NCBI RefSeq assembly: GCF_019448085.1 | Contig: NZ_JAGFNZ010000001.1 | Span: 186,001 to 250,000, forward strand | Direction: 5' to 3' | Source: Caproiciproducens faecalis | GTDB lineage: Bacteria; Bacillota; Clostridia; Oscillospirales; Acutalibacteraceae | DNA: 64,000 nt | Shown: positions 16,190 to 24,921 of the stretch, piece after piece | How the letters are laid out: each line of letters starts with the position of its first letter | How positions within the stretch are numbered: position 1 is the stretch's first letter | Translations under genes and position numbers: made by a program | Notes under the pieces: generated by a model | What the model was told of the DNA's origin: nothing | Databases searched by the model: none | Seen by the model: only the letters and a program-made list of their open reading frames with translations

Positions 16190-17542
16190 ATGAAAAAACT
16201 GGGATTAATCACTGATGATATGACCGGCACCATGACCTGCGGCGTGTTGCTCGCAAAAGCCGGTATTCAGGCATGCTCCTATTTTTCTCCCGATCATCTG
16301 GCAGGCGCTGAAAAACAGGAAGCAGTCATCATTAGCGCAAACAGCAGAAACCTGCCTCCCGAACAGGCGAAGCAAAACGTGAAAAGAGCATATCGGGCGC
16401 TTATCGCTCAGGGCGCGGCGTATTTTACAAAGCGGATTGATACCACTTTTCGCGGCGGAATCGGGTATGAAGTGGACGCACTGCTGGAAGAGATGCCGGA
16501 AGACACCATTGCCGTTATGGCGGCGGCGATGCCGGACACCCATCGTGTTGTTGTTGGGGGATACTCAATCATTGACGGGGTTATCCTGACGGAGACGGGC
16601 GCGGCCAGGGATGTCCTTTCACCGGTTAATCAGGCCCACATTCCAACCTTAATGCGCAGTCAGAGTAACAATCAGGTTGAAGAAATCAATATTAATACCG
16701 TGCTGGCGGGACAGGATGTTTTGGAAGAAGAATTATCCGCCAAGAGATCGGCGGGCGGCAAGATCATTGTGATTGATGCTTTAAGTACGGAACATCTGCA
16801 TACCATTGCACACGCAGTTTATAAACTCGGATGGAATGTTTTATGTGTCGACCCGGGTGCTTTTTCGCAGCAGCTCGCCCTGTGCCGCGGATTCGGAAAT
16901 CCGGAAAGAGTTCCCAAACAGCCGGGGAATTTGATTGATTTGGAAAGCTGTACAGGAAAGGTGATTGTTGTCGCCGGAAGTGCCACAGATGTTACCCGTA
17001 AACAGATCGGTGTGCTTTCCGGTGAAAGCTGTGCGGAAAGTGTATCCGTCGATGCTTCTGTGCTGATCCGGAAGGATCAAAGGGCTGAAGAAGAAATTGA
17101 GCGTGCGATTTCGCGCGGAAAAGAATGCGCTGAAAAGGCAGGCTGCAAAGTTTTAATTTTTGAAACGGCGGTATCCGGCAAAAAGCTGGTTTTAAAAGAG
17201 GAAGAGGAACGCCTGGGGCTGAAAAAAGGAGAAGCATCCGGAAATATCAACGCGGCTCTGGGGAAAATTGTAAACGCCATCATCAGTATGCCGGAGATGA
17301 AAGATCAGCTGAACGGCCTTTATATGACCGGCGGTGATACCCTTGTTACCGTTTTGCAGGCAATCGGAGCGGCCGGAATCCGGCTGATCGATACGGTTAT
17401 CCCGCAGACCAATCTTGGCGTGATAATTGGAGGAGCGCTTGAAGGAACTTCTATTGTTGGAAAGGGTGGGATGATCGGAAAAGACGATACGGCGATGTTA
17501 GCGGTCAACCGCTTGTTTTTTGAAACATCAGACAAGAAATAG
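16190..17542 (+). CDS. Four-carbon acid sugar kinase (DUF1537, DtnK/OtnK family)
   Basis: This cytoplasmic kinase has 450 aa and should phosphorylate a tetronate at O4 using ATP. The N-terminal domain opens with LGLITDDMTGT, the DUF1537 substrate-site signature, followed by KRIDTTFRGG. The C-terminal nucleotide domain has LYMTGGDTLVTVL and the glycine-rich VIIGGALEGTSIVGKGG. The ATG at 16190 follows TTAGGAG by eight bases, so an upstream ATG at 16169 is rejected. It sits 28 bases after pdxA2, which points to D-threonate kinase (DtnK). The otnC-like gene nearby leaves OtnK-type activity open. Confidence 0.88.
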   Translation: MKKLGLITDDMTGTMTCGVLLAKAGIQACSYFSPDHLAGAEKQEAVIISANSRNLPPEQAKQNVKRAYRALIAQGAAYFTKRIDTTFRGGIGYEVDALLEEMPEDTIAVMAAAMPDTHRVVVGGYSIIDGVILTETGAARDVLSPVNQAHIPTLMRSQSNNQVEEININTVLAGQDVLEEELSAKRSAGGKIIVIDALSTEHLHTIAHAVYKLGWNVLCVDPGAFSQQLALCRGFGNPERVPKQPGNLIDLESCTGKVIVVAGSATDVTRKQIGVLSGESCAESVSVDASVLIRKDQRAEEEIERAISRGKECAEKAGCKVLIFETAVSGKKLVLKEEEERLGLKKGEASGNINAALGKIVNAIISMPEMKDQLNGLYMTGGDTLVTVLQAIGAAGIRLIDTVIPQTNLGVIIGGALEGTSIVGKGGMIGKDDTAMLAVNRLFFETSDKK

Positions 17543-17718
17543 CAGAAAGGCTGTATTGCTTGACCGATGGATATCTATGCCAAAAGGCAGTATCACGATG
17601 GAGGAGGGTAGGTAAGATTTGTTCAAGCTGGCCATAAGATCAAATTTGTATTTCAGTTAAAAAGGAATCTTTTGTGCGGAATAGTGGTCTGCACGGAAAC
17701 ATCTGAGGAGGAATTGTA

Positions 17719-18687
17719 ATGATAATGAGATTCATGAAAAAAGTACCTGCTGGATTAATGGTCGTTCCTTTAATTTTAGGCTGTCTTGTGAACACTCTTT
17801 TCCCGGAAGCACTGAAAATCGGCGGAATCACCACAGCGCTGTTTTCAAAAGCAGGCTCCGCGACCGCTCTGGGAATGCTCCTGTTCTGCATGGGTACCAA
17901 ATTGCAGCTGAAAGAAATGCCGGTCGTTCTGAAAAGAGGCGGACTGCTTCTATTTTCCAAATTTGCAATAGGCGCCGCGCTGGGAATTCTGGTGGGTAAG
18001 TTCTGCGGTCCGGCCGGCTTCCTGGGACTTTCCAGCTTAGCAATCATTTGTGCAGTTACCAACAGCAACGGCTCTATCTTTTTCGCCCTTATGACAGAAT
18101 ACGGCGATGAGAAAGACTGTGCCTGTATGCCGATTCTTGCAATCAATGACGGGCCGTTCTTAACGCTGGTTGCCTTAGGCTGCAGCGGCTTGGCCAATAT
18201 TCCCGTAAAGGCGTTGGTGGCTGCGATTATTCCGATTTTAGCCGGTATGATTTTAGGAAATATAGATAAAGAATTCAAGAATTTCTTTGGAGCGGCATCG
18301 AATGCCCTGATTCCGTTCAACGGTTTTTCACTGGGTGCCGGAATCAGCCTGATCGATGTCATTAAGGGAGGACCCTCCGGTGTTCTTCTCGCTTTCCTGA
18401 CCATCTTTGTCGGCGGTATCTTCATTGTGCTCTGCGATAAGTACATAGGAAGAAGACCCGGGTACGCTGGTTGGGCAGTTGCGACAACAGCGGGAAATGC
18501 CGTCGCGGTTCCGGCGGTAATCGCCACCGCGGACGTGGCGTTACAGCCGTTGGTTGCATCGGCAACCGTGCAAGTTGCTGCATCGACCGTATTGTCAGCC
18601 ATTATTGTGCCGTTTATTGTCGGCTGGTGGGCAAAAAAATACGGTTGTCCTCAGTTCCCTCTTGAGAAGACGGAAAAGGCTTCGTAA
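17719..18687 (+). CDS. kdgT: 2-keto-3-deoxygluconate permease family transporter
   Basis: This membrane carrier of 322 aa has about ten hydrophobic segments and belongs to the KdgT family of proton symporters for sugar acids. The N-terminal MRFMKKVPAGLMVVPLILG and LFCMGTKLQL segments are family-typical, as is AVTNSNGSIFFALM. GGAGG precedes the ATG. It follows the kinase by 176 bases, a gap in which I see no gene. The family transports 2-keto-3-deoxygluconate in enterobacteria. In this context with tetronate enzymes it more likely imports threonate or erythronate, which is inference from neighbours only. Confidence 0.88.
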   Translation: MIMRFMKKVPAGLMVVPLILGCLVNTLFPEALKIGGITTALFSKAGSATALGMLLFCMGTKLQLKEMPVVLKRGGLLLFSKFAIGAALGILVGKFCGPAGFLGLSSLAIICAVTNSNGSIFFALMTEYGDEKDCACMPILAINDGPFLTLVALGCSGLANIPVKALVAAIIPILAGMILGNIDKEFKNFFGAASNALIPFNGFSLGAGISLIDVIKGGPSGVLLAFLTIFVGGIFIVLCDKYIGRRPGYAGWAVATTAGNAVAVPAVIATADVALQPLVASATVQVAASTVLSAIIVPFIVGWWAKKYGCPQFPLEKTEKAS

Positions 18688-18736
18688 TCCTTTAGGTATA
18701 GCCAAAATAACGGTTAGACCACTGCGCGATGAAATA

Positions 18737-18782
18737 AAAACCTCTGGGTTAATGCTGAACAATGCATCAATCCGGAGGTTTT
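18737..18782 (+). terminator. Hairpin between kdgT and the otnC-like gene
   Basis: AAAACCTCTGGGTT pairs with AATCCGGAGGTTTT (two G-T wobbles) around an 18-base loop, with a short T run at the end. Its right arm contains GGAGG at 18774-18778, so the same bases could be a terminator arm or a distant ribosome binding site for the next gene. Confidence 0.5.
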
Positions 18783-18799
18783 GTAATAACAAATCTAAT

Positions 18800-19408
18800 A
18801 TGAATAGGGTGACAGAAATAGTCATGCAGTTGGATGAAGCAAAACAGCAGGCGGTCTGGGTAGCGCACAGCCTGTTTAACAGAAATAAGGTCAGCGGATC
18901 CTGTGCGAACCTCAGCTTCCGCTGTGACGACAAAATTTATATAACGGCAAGCGGCACTTGCTTTGGAATATTAAAAGAATCGGATTTTGCTGTTGTTGAT
19001 CTGGAGGGAAATTCTCTTTCCCGCCTGAAACCGAGTATAGAGTTTCCTTTGCATCTTTCTTTATACCGGAAATCAGCAGATATCGGGGCTGTTCTCCATA
19101 CACACAGCGTTTATTCTGTTCTGTGGAGCTTTCATCCCGCGGAAAACGAGAGCGACTGTGTTCCGGAATATACTCCCTATTTAAAGATGAAAGTGGGGAC
19201 TGTAGGATTAATCCCATATGAAAAGCCCGGTACTGCAGAATTGTTCCGGGCCTTTCAGAACCGTCTGCAACTGAGCGACGCTTATCTACTGAAACAACAC
19301 GGACCGGTTGTCTGCGGAAAAAATATGATGGACGCTTTTTACGGTCTGGAAGAACTGGAGGAAAGCTGCCGAATCGCTTGGGAGCTGCGGGGCCTTCCCC
19401 GTGAATAA
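18800..19408 (+). CDS. otnC: OtnC-like class II aldolase/decarboxylase
   Basis: This zinc-dependent class II aldolase-fold protein has about 203 aa. Motifs in order are VSGSCANLSFR and ITASGTCFG for phosphate binding, the metal pair in LHTHSVYS, EYTPYLKMKVGTVGLIPYEKPG, and the third ligand in KQHGPVVCGK followed by EELEES. The pattern matches 3-oxo-tetronate 4-phosphate decarboxylase better than fuculose-phosphate aldolase. The start is uncertain: ATG at 18800 or 18824, or GTG at 18809. Open frame extends upstream into kdgT but looks non-coding. With a 3-oxo intermediate it would release CO2 and give dihydroxyacetone phosphate. Confidence 0.75.
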   Translation: MNRVTEIVMQLDEAKQQAVWVAHSLFNRNKVSGSCANLSFRCDDKIYITASGTCFGILKESDFAVVDLEGNSLSRLKPSIEFPLHLSLYRKSADIGAVLHTHSVYSVLWSFHPAENESDCVPEYTPYLKMKVGTVGLIPYEKPGTAELFRAFQNRLQLSDAYLLKQHGPVVCGKNMMDAFYGLEELEESCRIAWELRGLPRE

Positions 19409-19455
19409 CTGACTCGGATTTTCATCGGGAGCTTTCTTTACACATTGCCGGCGCA

Positions 19456-21381
19456 CTATCCTGCGCTCTCCTTCAGGCGGAATCTGGATAAAAGGTCGGT
19501 CAGAGTATTTGACTGACCGAAGAGTTCTTCCCCCGCGGCGGCACTTTTTTCCGCCATGAGGGAAATGTTCTGAATCGCGTCTGAGATTTGTGAAATACTC
19601 ACCGTGGTCTCCGCGACAGAATCCGCCTGTGCATCCGATGCCTCTGCAATCTCATTAACAAGTCCGAAAAGCGTCTCCGATTTTTGCACGATGACCTGCA
19701 GGGATTTTCCCACCTCATCCACAGCTTCGGAGCCGTGTGCTATTGCGGAAACGGTATTGACAATCAACACGGACGTATCTTCTACGGCATGAGTACTTTT
19801 TCCCGCCAGATTGCGAACTTCATCTGCTACTACGGCAAAGCCTTTGCCGTAAACCCCGGCACGAGCCGCCTCCACAGCGGCGTTCAGAGCCAGTATGTTT
19901 GTCTGAAAGGCGATTTCGTCAATGGTTTTGACAATCAGCCCTATTTTCTGTGAAGTCTGGGAAATATCCTTCATAGCGGCAACCAGCTGGTCCATTTTTC
20001 GGTTTCCATCCTGAATATCCTGCACGATGCCGGACAGCATGGAATTTGCCTGGCGGGCGTTTACGGCGCTTGTCTTCGCATGGCCGGAAATTTCATCAAC
20101 GGATGCGGAAAACTTTTCGATGGAGCAGACTTCCTCTGAAGCGTTCATAGCAAGGGCTTGAGCTATCTCAGAGGTCTGTGCCGCAGAGGTGTCCACCTGT
20201 ATGGCGACCAGGCGAATTTGTGAAAGCGTCCGGTTCAGACCGGAAAGAATTTCTTCTGTTGCCGTCCGTATTTCATGGAAATCTCCGGGATAGGCGGCGC
20301 TGCTTTGGCGGGACAGGTCTCCAAGGGCAATCGCATTCAAAATCATACAAAGATCTGTGATTATTTGGCGGAGACTCTCCGACGTCGTGTTGAGGGCATT
20401 CGCAATTCTGCCGGTCTCATCCTGAGATTTCACTTCGAGACAGATGTCCAGACCTCCGCCGGATATTCTTTCAATGCCTTCCGTTACCTGCATCACCGGC
20501 CTGGTGATATCCCCGGCAATCCGAAAAGCAAAGAAGAGGGCAATGAAGAAAGACAGAAATCCGACGCCGATCATCAGGGAAATGGCAGTGGGTACGCTGG
20601 ACATGAACTCTGAGCGGGCTTCCGAAACATTTACGGACCATCCGTCCGTTCCTGAAATGGGAGCGTATGCGCCGAAATATTGCTGACCGTTCTTTTTGTA
20701 AAGGGCAAATCCTGTTTTTCCCTGAACCATGTTGGCTTCCATTTTGGCGACAACAGGATCGGATTTGCTGGTTTTTTCCATTGCATCAGCGGCTGAATTG
20801 CTTTGTACCACTTTTGTGCCGGAATGATTGAGAATGTATGTACTGCCAAGATTGCCTACTTTCACTTTGGCGGCAACGTCACCCAGTGAATTGTACGGGA
20901 TTCTGATGAGAATGACATGCGGCGCAGAGGGATAGGCATAGTCGAAATGTGTTTCTCCGCCTTCCGTGACAGGGCCGCTTAGATAGGGGACTCCATGTGT
21001 TGCCTGTAAAAAGGCCTGATTTTCATGGTAGTCGTTGCCGTTCAGGGTGGAAATACCGTTCTCCTTGACGATATCCACCTTTATCAGACCGTTTTCCTTA
21101 ACCAAACTGTTAATATACTGTCTGGTGGCGCCGTAATCTGCTCCGACAGTATTTTTAATCATTGCGACCGACTGTGCCATAATTTCATACTGCCTAAGCT
21201 GTGCGCTGATTTCGGAAGAGACGATGCTCGATGTTTTACTCAGCGTTTTTTGCAGGGACTGCTCCGTGGAGCGGACAATGAAGAAAACCGAAAACAGGCA
21301 CAGAACGCTGACCGTGCAGAGAATAATGAGTGCTGTAAACCGAACAAGCTTATTTTTTATTGTGGTCTGTCTAGTACGCAA
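19456..21381 (-). CDS. Methyl-accepting chemotaxis protein
   Basis: This transmembrane chemoreceptor has 641 aa. A first membrane helix lies at about 12-35. An extracellular dCache-type ligand domain covers about 40-280 (GSTYILNHSGTKVV, then YFGAYAPISGTDGW). A second helix is followed by HAMP (GDITRPVMQVTEGIERISGG). The cytoplasmic signalling tip contains IDEIAFQTNILALNAAVEAA, with AGKSTHAVEDT nearby as a methylation-helix region. The start codon is TTG, supported by AAAGGTG seven bases upstream. It lies next to the tetronate cluster but on the other strand, so a link to sugar-acid sensing is only a guess. Confidence 0.92.
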   Translation of the reverse strand: MRTRQTTIKNKLVRFTALIILCTVSVLCLFSVFFIVRSTEQSLQKTLSKTSSIVSSEISAQLRQYEIMAQSVAMIKNTVGADYGATRQYINSLVKENGLIKVDIVKENGISTLNGNDYHENQAFLQATHGVPYLSGPVTEGGETHFDYAYPSAPHVILIRIPYNSLGDVAAKVKVGNLGSTYILNHSGTKVVQSNSAADAMEKTSKSDPVVAKMEANMVQGKTGFALYKKNGQQYFGAYAPISGTDGWSVNVSEARSEFMSSVPTAISLMIGVGFLSFFIALFFAFRIAGDITRPVMQVTEGIERISGGGLDICLEVKSQDETGRIANALNTTSESLRQIITDLCMILNAIALGDLSRQSSAAYPGDFHEIRTATEEILSGLNRTLSQIRLVAIQVDTSAAQTSEIAQALAMNASEEVCSIEKFSASVDEISGHAKTSAVNARQANSMLSGIVQDIQDGNRKMDQLVAAMKDISQTSQKIGLIVKTIDEIAFQTNILALNAAVEAARAGVYGKGFAVVADEVRNLAGKSTHAVEDTSVLIVNTVSAIAHGSEAVDEVGKSLQVIVQKSETLFGLVNEIAEASDAQADSVAETTVSISQISDAIQNISLMAEKSAAAGEELFGQSNTLTDLLSRFRLKESAG

Positions 21382-21532
21382 AATATGACACCTTTCCCAT
21401 TATTTAGTATTTTTTAACGGTTTCAGTATATCATTTTTTGCCGCTGCTACACGCGATTACCCCTGATTTTAAGGAAGAATTAACCTGACATTAACATGGA
21501 AGAGAATTTCTTTGATATCGTGATTGTGCTGA

Positions 21533-21574
21533 TATCAAAAGGGGAAGCATTGTCAAATGCTTCCCCTTTTGATA
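21533..21574 (-). terminator. 19-bp terminator hairpin of the AI-2E family gene
   Basis: A 19-base arm (21533-21551) pairs perfectly with 21556-21574 around GTCA. The run of A before the G-rich part becomes the T tract on the minus strand. It lies a few bases beyond the stop of the permease gene. Confidence 0.85.
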
Positions 21575-21581
21575 AGCTGAT

Positions 21582-22748
21582 TTACTCTTCCTTTGGCAGC
21601 TGACGTTTCAGCTTTTTCTCTTCCAGCCGTTTATTTACATTTTCACGCAGCAACGTGTACATAACAGCGCAGAGCGGAATGTTGACCAGCATCCCCACAA
21701 GGCCGAACGCGTTGCCGCCAATGGTGACGGCTGCCAGTACCCACAGCGCCGGCAGCCCGACTTTGGAGCCGACCACACGCGGGAAAATCAAATTGCCTTC
21801 CAGCTGCTGGAGGACAACGAAGAATACGATGAACCAGACCGCCTGAATGGGGTTGACAACCAGAATCAGTAGGGCTCCGATACAGGTGCTTAAAAACGCC
21901 CCGAAAATCGGAATCAGCGCCATAAAAGCCACGATCACAGATACGAGCAGGGCGTAGGGGAAACGGAAAATCTGCATGCCGATAAAGCAGAGCGAACCGA
22001 GAATGCAGGCCTCCGTGCATTGACCTGCAATGAAATTGGAAAAGGCGCGGTTGGTCAGGCTGCATACCCGCACGATGGTTTCCGCCGGTTTTACGGGGAA
22101 ATACGCGAACAGGAAACGCTTTGTCTGGGCCTCCAGCTTCTCTTTCTGGACAAGAATGTTAATGGAAAAGACCAAACCAAGCACCAGCGTAATCAGCGCA
22201 TGGAACAAGTTTGCGGCGACGGTTACGGTGGAACCCACCAGCGTATTGGCGAGCTTTTGTCCGTACTGCGCCAGCATCTGACTGATATTTGTCCAGTCGA
22301 TCCGGATATTGCTGACATATTCCCTTACAGCCGGGTATTTGTTTTCCATTGAGACCAGATTGTTTTGAAGCTCTGTAAAAAAGCTCGGAATATTGTTGGT
22401 CAGGCTGGTAATCGTGCGGACAAGCTCCGGAATCAGAATCAGCAGAATCAAAGCGATAATTCCGATGACGATCAGGAAAGTAATCAGGATACTGATTGAG
22501 CGCCGCACTTTTGGCCAGTTTTTGGTGTAGCGGCGGTTAATGGGCGCGAGCAGACGGCTTTCAACCTGCCGCATCAGGACATTGAGGATGAAGGTGATGG
22601 CAAGGCCGAGCAGAATTGGTTCAAAAATACCGGCAACAATCCCGGCCAGTTCAGAAAAACGGTATAGATTTTTCAGCCCGAGATAAAGCGCAATGCTGAA
22701 CGCAATGAGCAGGGCGATTTTTTTCATATTGCTTTTGTTGAGTTCCAT
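21582..22748 (-). CDS. AI-2E family transporter (PerM/YtvI-like)
   Basis: This membrane protein has about 388 aa and seven or eight hydrophobic segments in the order usual for this family. Two precede a large middle region (RTITSLTNNIPSFFTELQNN), and the rest follow, with the conserved ALIPIFGAFLSTCIGALLI and PRVVGSKVGLPALWVL stretches. The ATG at 22748, behind AAAGGAAC, is chosen over an upstream start. Members have been linked to export of autoinducer-2 or to sodium/proton antiport; the substrate here cannot be told. It is a single gene, divergent from the ABC-F gene. Confidence 0.87.
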   Translation of the reverse strand: MELNKSNMKKIALLIAFSIALYLGLKNLYRFSELAGIVAGIFEPILLGLAITFILNVLMRQVESRLLAPINRRYTKNWPKVRRSISILITFLIVIGIIALILLILIPELVRTITSLTNNIPSFFTELQNNLVSMENKYPAVREYVSNIRIDWTNISQMLAQYGQKLANTLVGSTVTVAANLFHALITLVLGLVFSINILVQKEKLEAQTKRFLFAYFPVKPAETIVRVCSLTNRAFSNFIAGQCTEACILGSLCFIGMQIFRFPYALLVSVIVAFMALIPIFGAFLSTCIGALLILVVNPIQAVWFIVFFVVLQQLEGNLIFPRVVGSKVGLPALWVLAAVTIGGNAFGLVGMLVNIPLCAVMYTLLRENVNKRLEEKKLKRQLPKEE

Positions 22749-23060
22749 TTTTGTTCCTTTCCAACCTGCCGGTGGTCTGTGGTACGAACTGACAGGATGT
22801 CCCATTTAACTGCATTATACCATAACCCGCATCAATAGAAAATGGCCGCTTCAGAAAGCTTTCCTTTTTATTTTAGCACAATTTTTCCGGTAATATCTGA
22901 AATCGGGTAAATTTAACAGGATGATTATGGCTTACGCGGTTTTCATTCGGAGCTATCTATGTTATTATTTAAGATATTATGATAAATGGCCAATGGGTGG
23001 TGCCGGCTCGCGGAGCTGGTACCATTCCAGATGATTGATACAGGAACAGAGGATAAGATT

Positions 23061-24857
23061 GTGCTATTGTTATCTGCGGAAAAAATAAGAAAAAGCTACA
23101 GCGAAAAAATCCTGCTCAAAGATGTTTCTTTGGGAATTCAGGAAGGGGATAAAATCGGAATTATCGGAGTAAACGGTACCGGCAAGAGCACCCTCCTGAA
23201 AATTATTGCGGGGCAGGAAAGCCCGGACAGCGGTACGGTCAGCAAATTCGGCGGGGTTCGTGTCGGGTATCTGCCGCAGAACCCGGTTTTTCCGGACGGC
23301 ATCACGGTACTGGAACAGGTCAGGCAGGGGATTGCGCAGCAGCAGAGGGAATCAAAGGAGTTTGAGTGCAAAGCAATATTGACCCGGCTTGGCATTACGG
23401 ATTTTGACGCGCCCGTCAGCCGGCTTTCCGGCGGGCAGAAGAAGCGCGTTTCCCTTGCGAGCGCCCTGGTCACCACGGTGGATGTGCTGGTACTGGACGA
23501 GCCTACCAACCATATGGACAACGATATGGTCGACTGGCTGGAAAACTATCTTGCCCGCTACAACGGAGCAATGATTATGGTAACGCATGACCGGTATTTT
23601 CTTGACCGTGTTACCAACCGGATTGTGGAGCTGCAGGACGGGAATCTCTACAACTATCAGGCAAACTATACGAAATACCTGGAACTGAAAGCGGAGCGGG
23701 AAGGTATGGAGGCCGCCAGCGAGCGCAAGCGCCAGAGCCTGCTCAAAAAAGAACTGGAGTGGATTCAGCGGGGCGCGCGGGCGCGCAGTACGAAACAGCG
23801 CTTCCGCGTGGAACGGTTTGAGCAACTGAGCGCGCAGGAAGTCAAATCGGAACAGGAAAAGCTGACGATGAGCTCCGTGAGCTCGCGGCTCGGCAGGAAA
23901 ATCATTGAAATAGACGGAATCGAAAAACACTACGGGGACAGACAGCTGATAAAAGGGTTTTCCTACAATCTGCTGCGCGGGGACCGTATTGGAATTATCG
24001 GCGCAAACGGGTGCGGAAAATCAACGCTTCTGAAAATAATCACCGGGCAGGTTCTGCCGGATAACGGGACGGTTACTGTTGGGGAGACCGTGCGCGTGGG
24101 TTTCTTTTCGCAGGAATGTGAAGAGATGGATACCGGTCTGCGCGCAATCGACTACATTAAAAATATTTCTGCGGAGATCATGACCCCGGAGGGAATGCTG
24201 ACCGCTTCCCAGCTGATGGAAAAATTCCTTTTCGGGGCCAATCTGCAGTATTCCGTTATCGGCCGCCTTTCAGGCGGCGAACGCCGGAGACTGTATCTGC
24301 TTGGGGTTCTGATGCAGGCGCCGAATGTCCTGCTTTTCGATGAACCGACCAATGATCTGGACATTCAGACCCTTACCATTCTGGAGGACTATCTTCAGAA
24401 TTTTTCCGGCGCCGTTGTTGTGGTGTCGCATGACCGGTATTTTCTGGATAAGGTTGCGGAGCATATTTTTGCTTTTGAAGGCGGAGAGATCCGCGATTAT
24501 ACCGGCGGTTATTCCGACTATCTGGCGGTCAGAAAGCCGGAGCCGGAGGAACCCGCCAAAACAAAAGAGAGCAAACCGAAACCGGCATACCGTGAAAAGC
24601 CGACCAAACTTAGGTTTTCCTTTATGGAACAGCGGGAATACGGGGAAATTGACGCGGTCATTGCGGAGCTGGAAGAAAGAATCGCCGCCAAAGAGCGGGA
24701 AATGGCCGAGCAGGCCAGCAATTATGTAAAACTTCCGGAACTGATTGCGGAAAAGGAAGCGCTACAAGCCGAGCTTGACGCCAAAACCGAGCGCTGGGTG
24801 TACCTGAACGATCTGGCCGATCGGATTGCGGAGCAAAACGGTGAAGAATCACCGTAA
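23061..24857 (+). CDS. ABC-F family ATPase (Uup/EttA-like ribosome-associated)
   Basis: This is a soluble protein of about 598 aa with two ABC domains and no membrane segment. Domain 1 has Walker A GVNGTGKST, signature LSGGQKKR and Walker B VLVLDEPTNH. Domain 2 has GANGCGKST, LSGGERRR and VLLFDEPTND. The charged linker between them (about 225-300, KKELEWIQRGARARSTKQ) is the P-site tRNA interaction motif region. A C-terminal coiled coil (about 525-598) resembles Uup. The GTG at 23061, eight bases after AGAGG, is preferred over an ATG 75 bases upstream. The family acts on the ribosome in translation or antibiotic protection. Confidence 0.9.
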   Translation: MLLLSAEKIRKSYSEKILLKDVSLGIQEGDKIGIIGVNGTGKSTLLKIIAGQESPDSGTVSKFGGVRVGYLPQNPVFPDGITVLEQVRQGIAQQQRESKEFECKAILTRLGITDFDAPVSRLSGGQKKRVSLASALVTTVDVLVLDEPTNHMDNDMVDWLENYLARYNGAMIMVTHDRYFLDRVTNRIVELQDGNLYNYQANYTKYLELKAEREGMEAASERKRQSLLKKELEWIQRGARARSTKQRFRVERFEQLSAQEVKSEQEKLTMSSVSSRLGRKIIEIDGIEKHYGDRQLIKGFSYNLLRGDRIGIIGANGCGKSTLLKIITGQVLPDNGTVTVGETVRVGFFSQECEEMDTGLRAIDYIKNISAEIMTPEGMLTASQLMEKFLFGANLQYSVIGRLSGGERRRLYLLGVLMQAPNVLLFDEPTNDLDIQTLTILEDYLQNFSGAVVVVSHDRYFLDKVAEHIFAFEGGEIRDYTGGYSDYLAVRKPEPEEPAKTKESKPKPAYREKPTKLRFSFMEQREYGEIDAVIAELEERIAAKEREMAEQASNYVKLPELIAEKEALQAELDAKTERWVYLNDLADRIAEQNGEESP

Positions 24858-24865
24858 ATCAAAAA

Positions 24866-24899
24866 GGGCTGTTGCAAAATTTTTATTTTGCAACAGCCC
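24866..24899. terminator. Terminator shared by the ABC-F gene and the ech-hyp operon
   Basis: GGGCTGTTGCAAAAT pairs perfectly with ATTTTGCAACAGCCC around TTTT. On the minus strand it is followed by five T, so it best serves the end of the hydrogenase operon 22 bases away. Confidence 0.82.
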
Positions 24900-24921
24900 C
24901 TAAAAATATTTCTATAAGCCT

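Noticed and set aside
17640-18602. A 320-codon open frame on the minus strand
   Set aside because: It lies antisense to kdgT, is Ala/Pro/Ile-rich as expected for a mirrored membrane gene, and has no ribosome binding site or domain.
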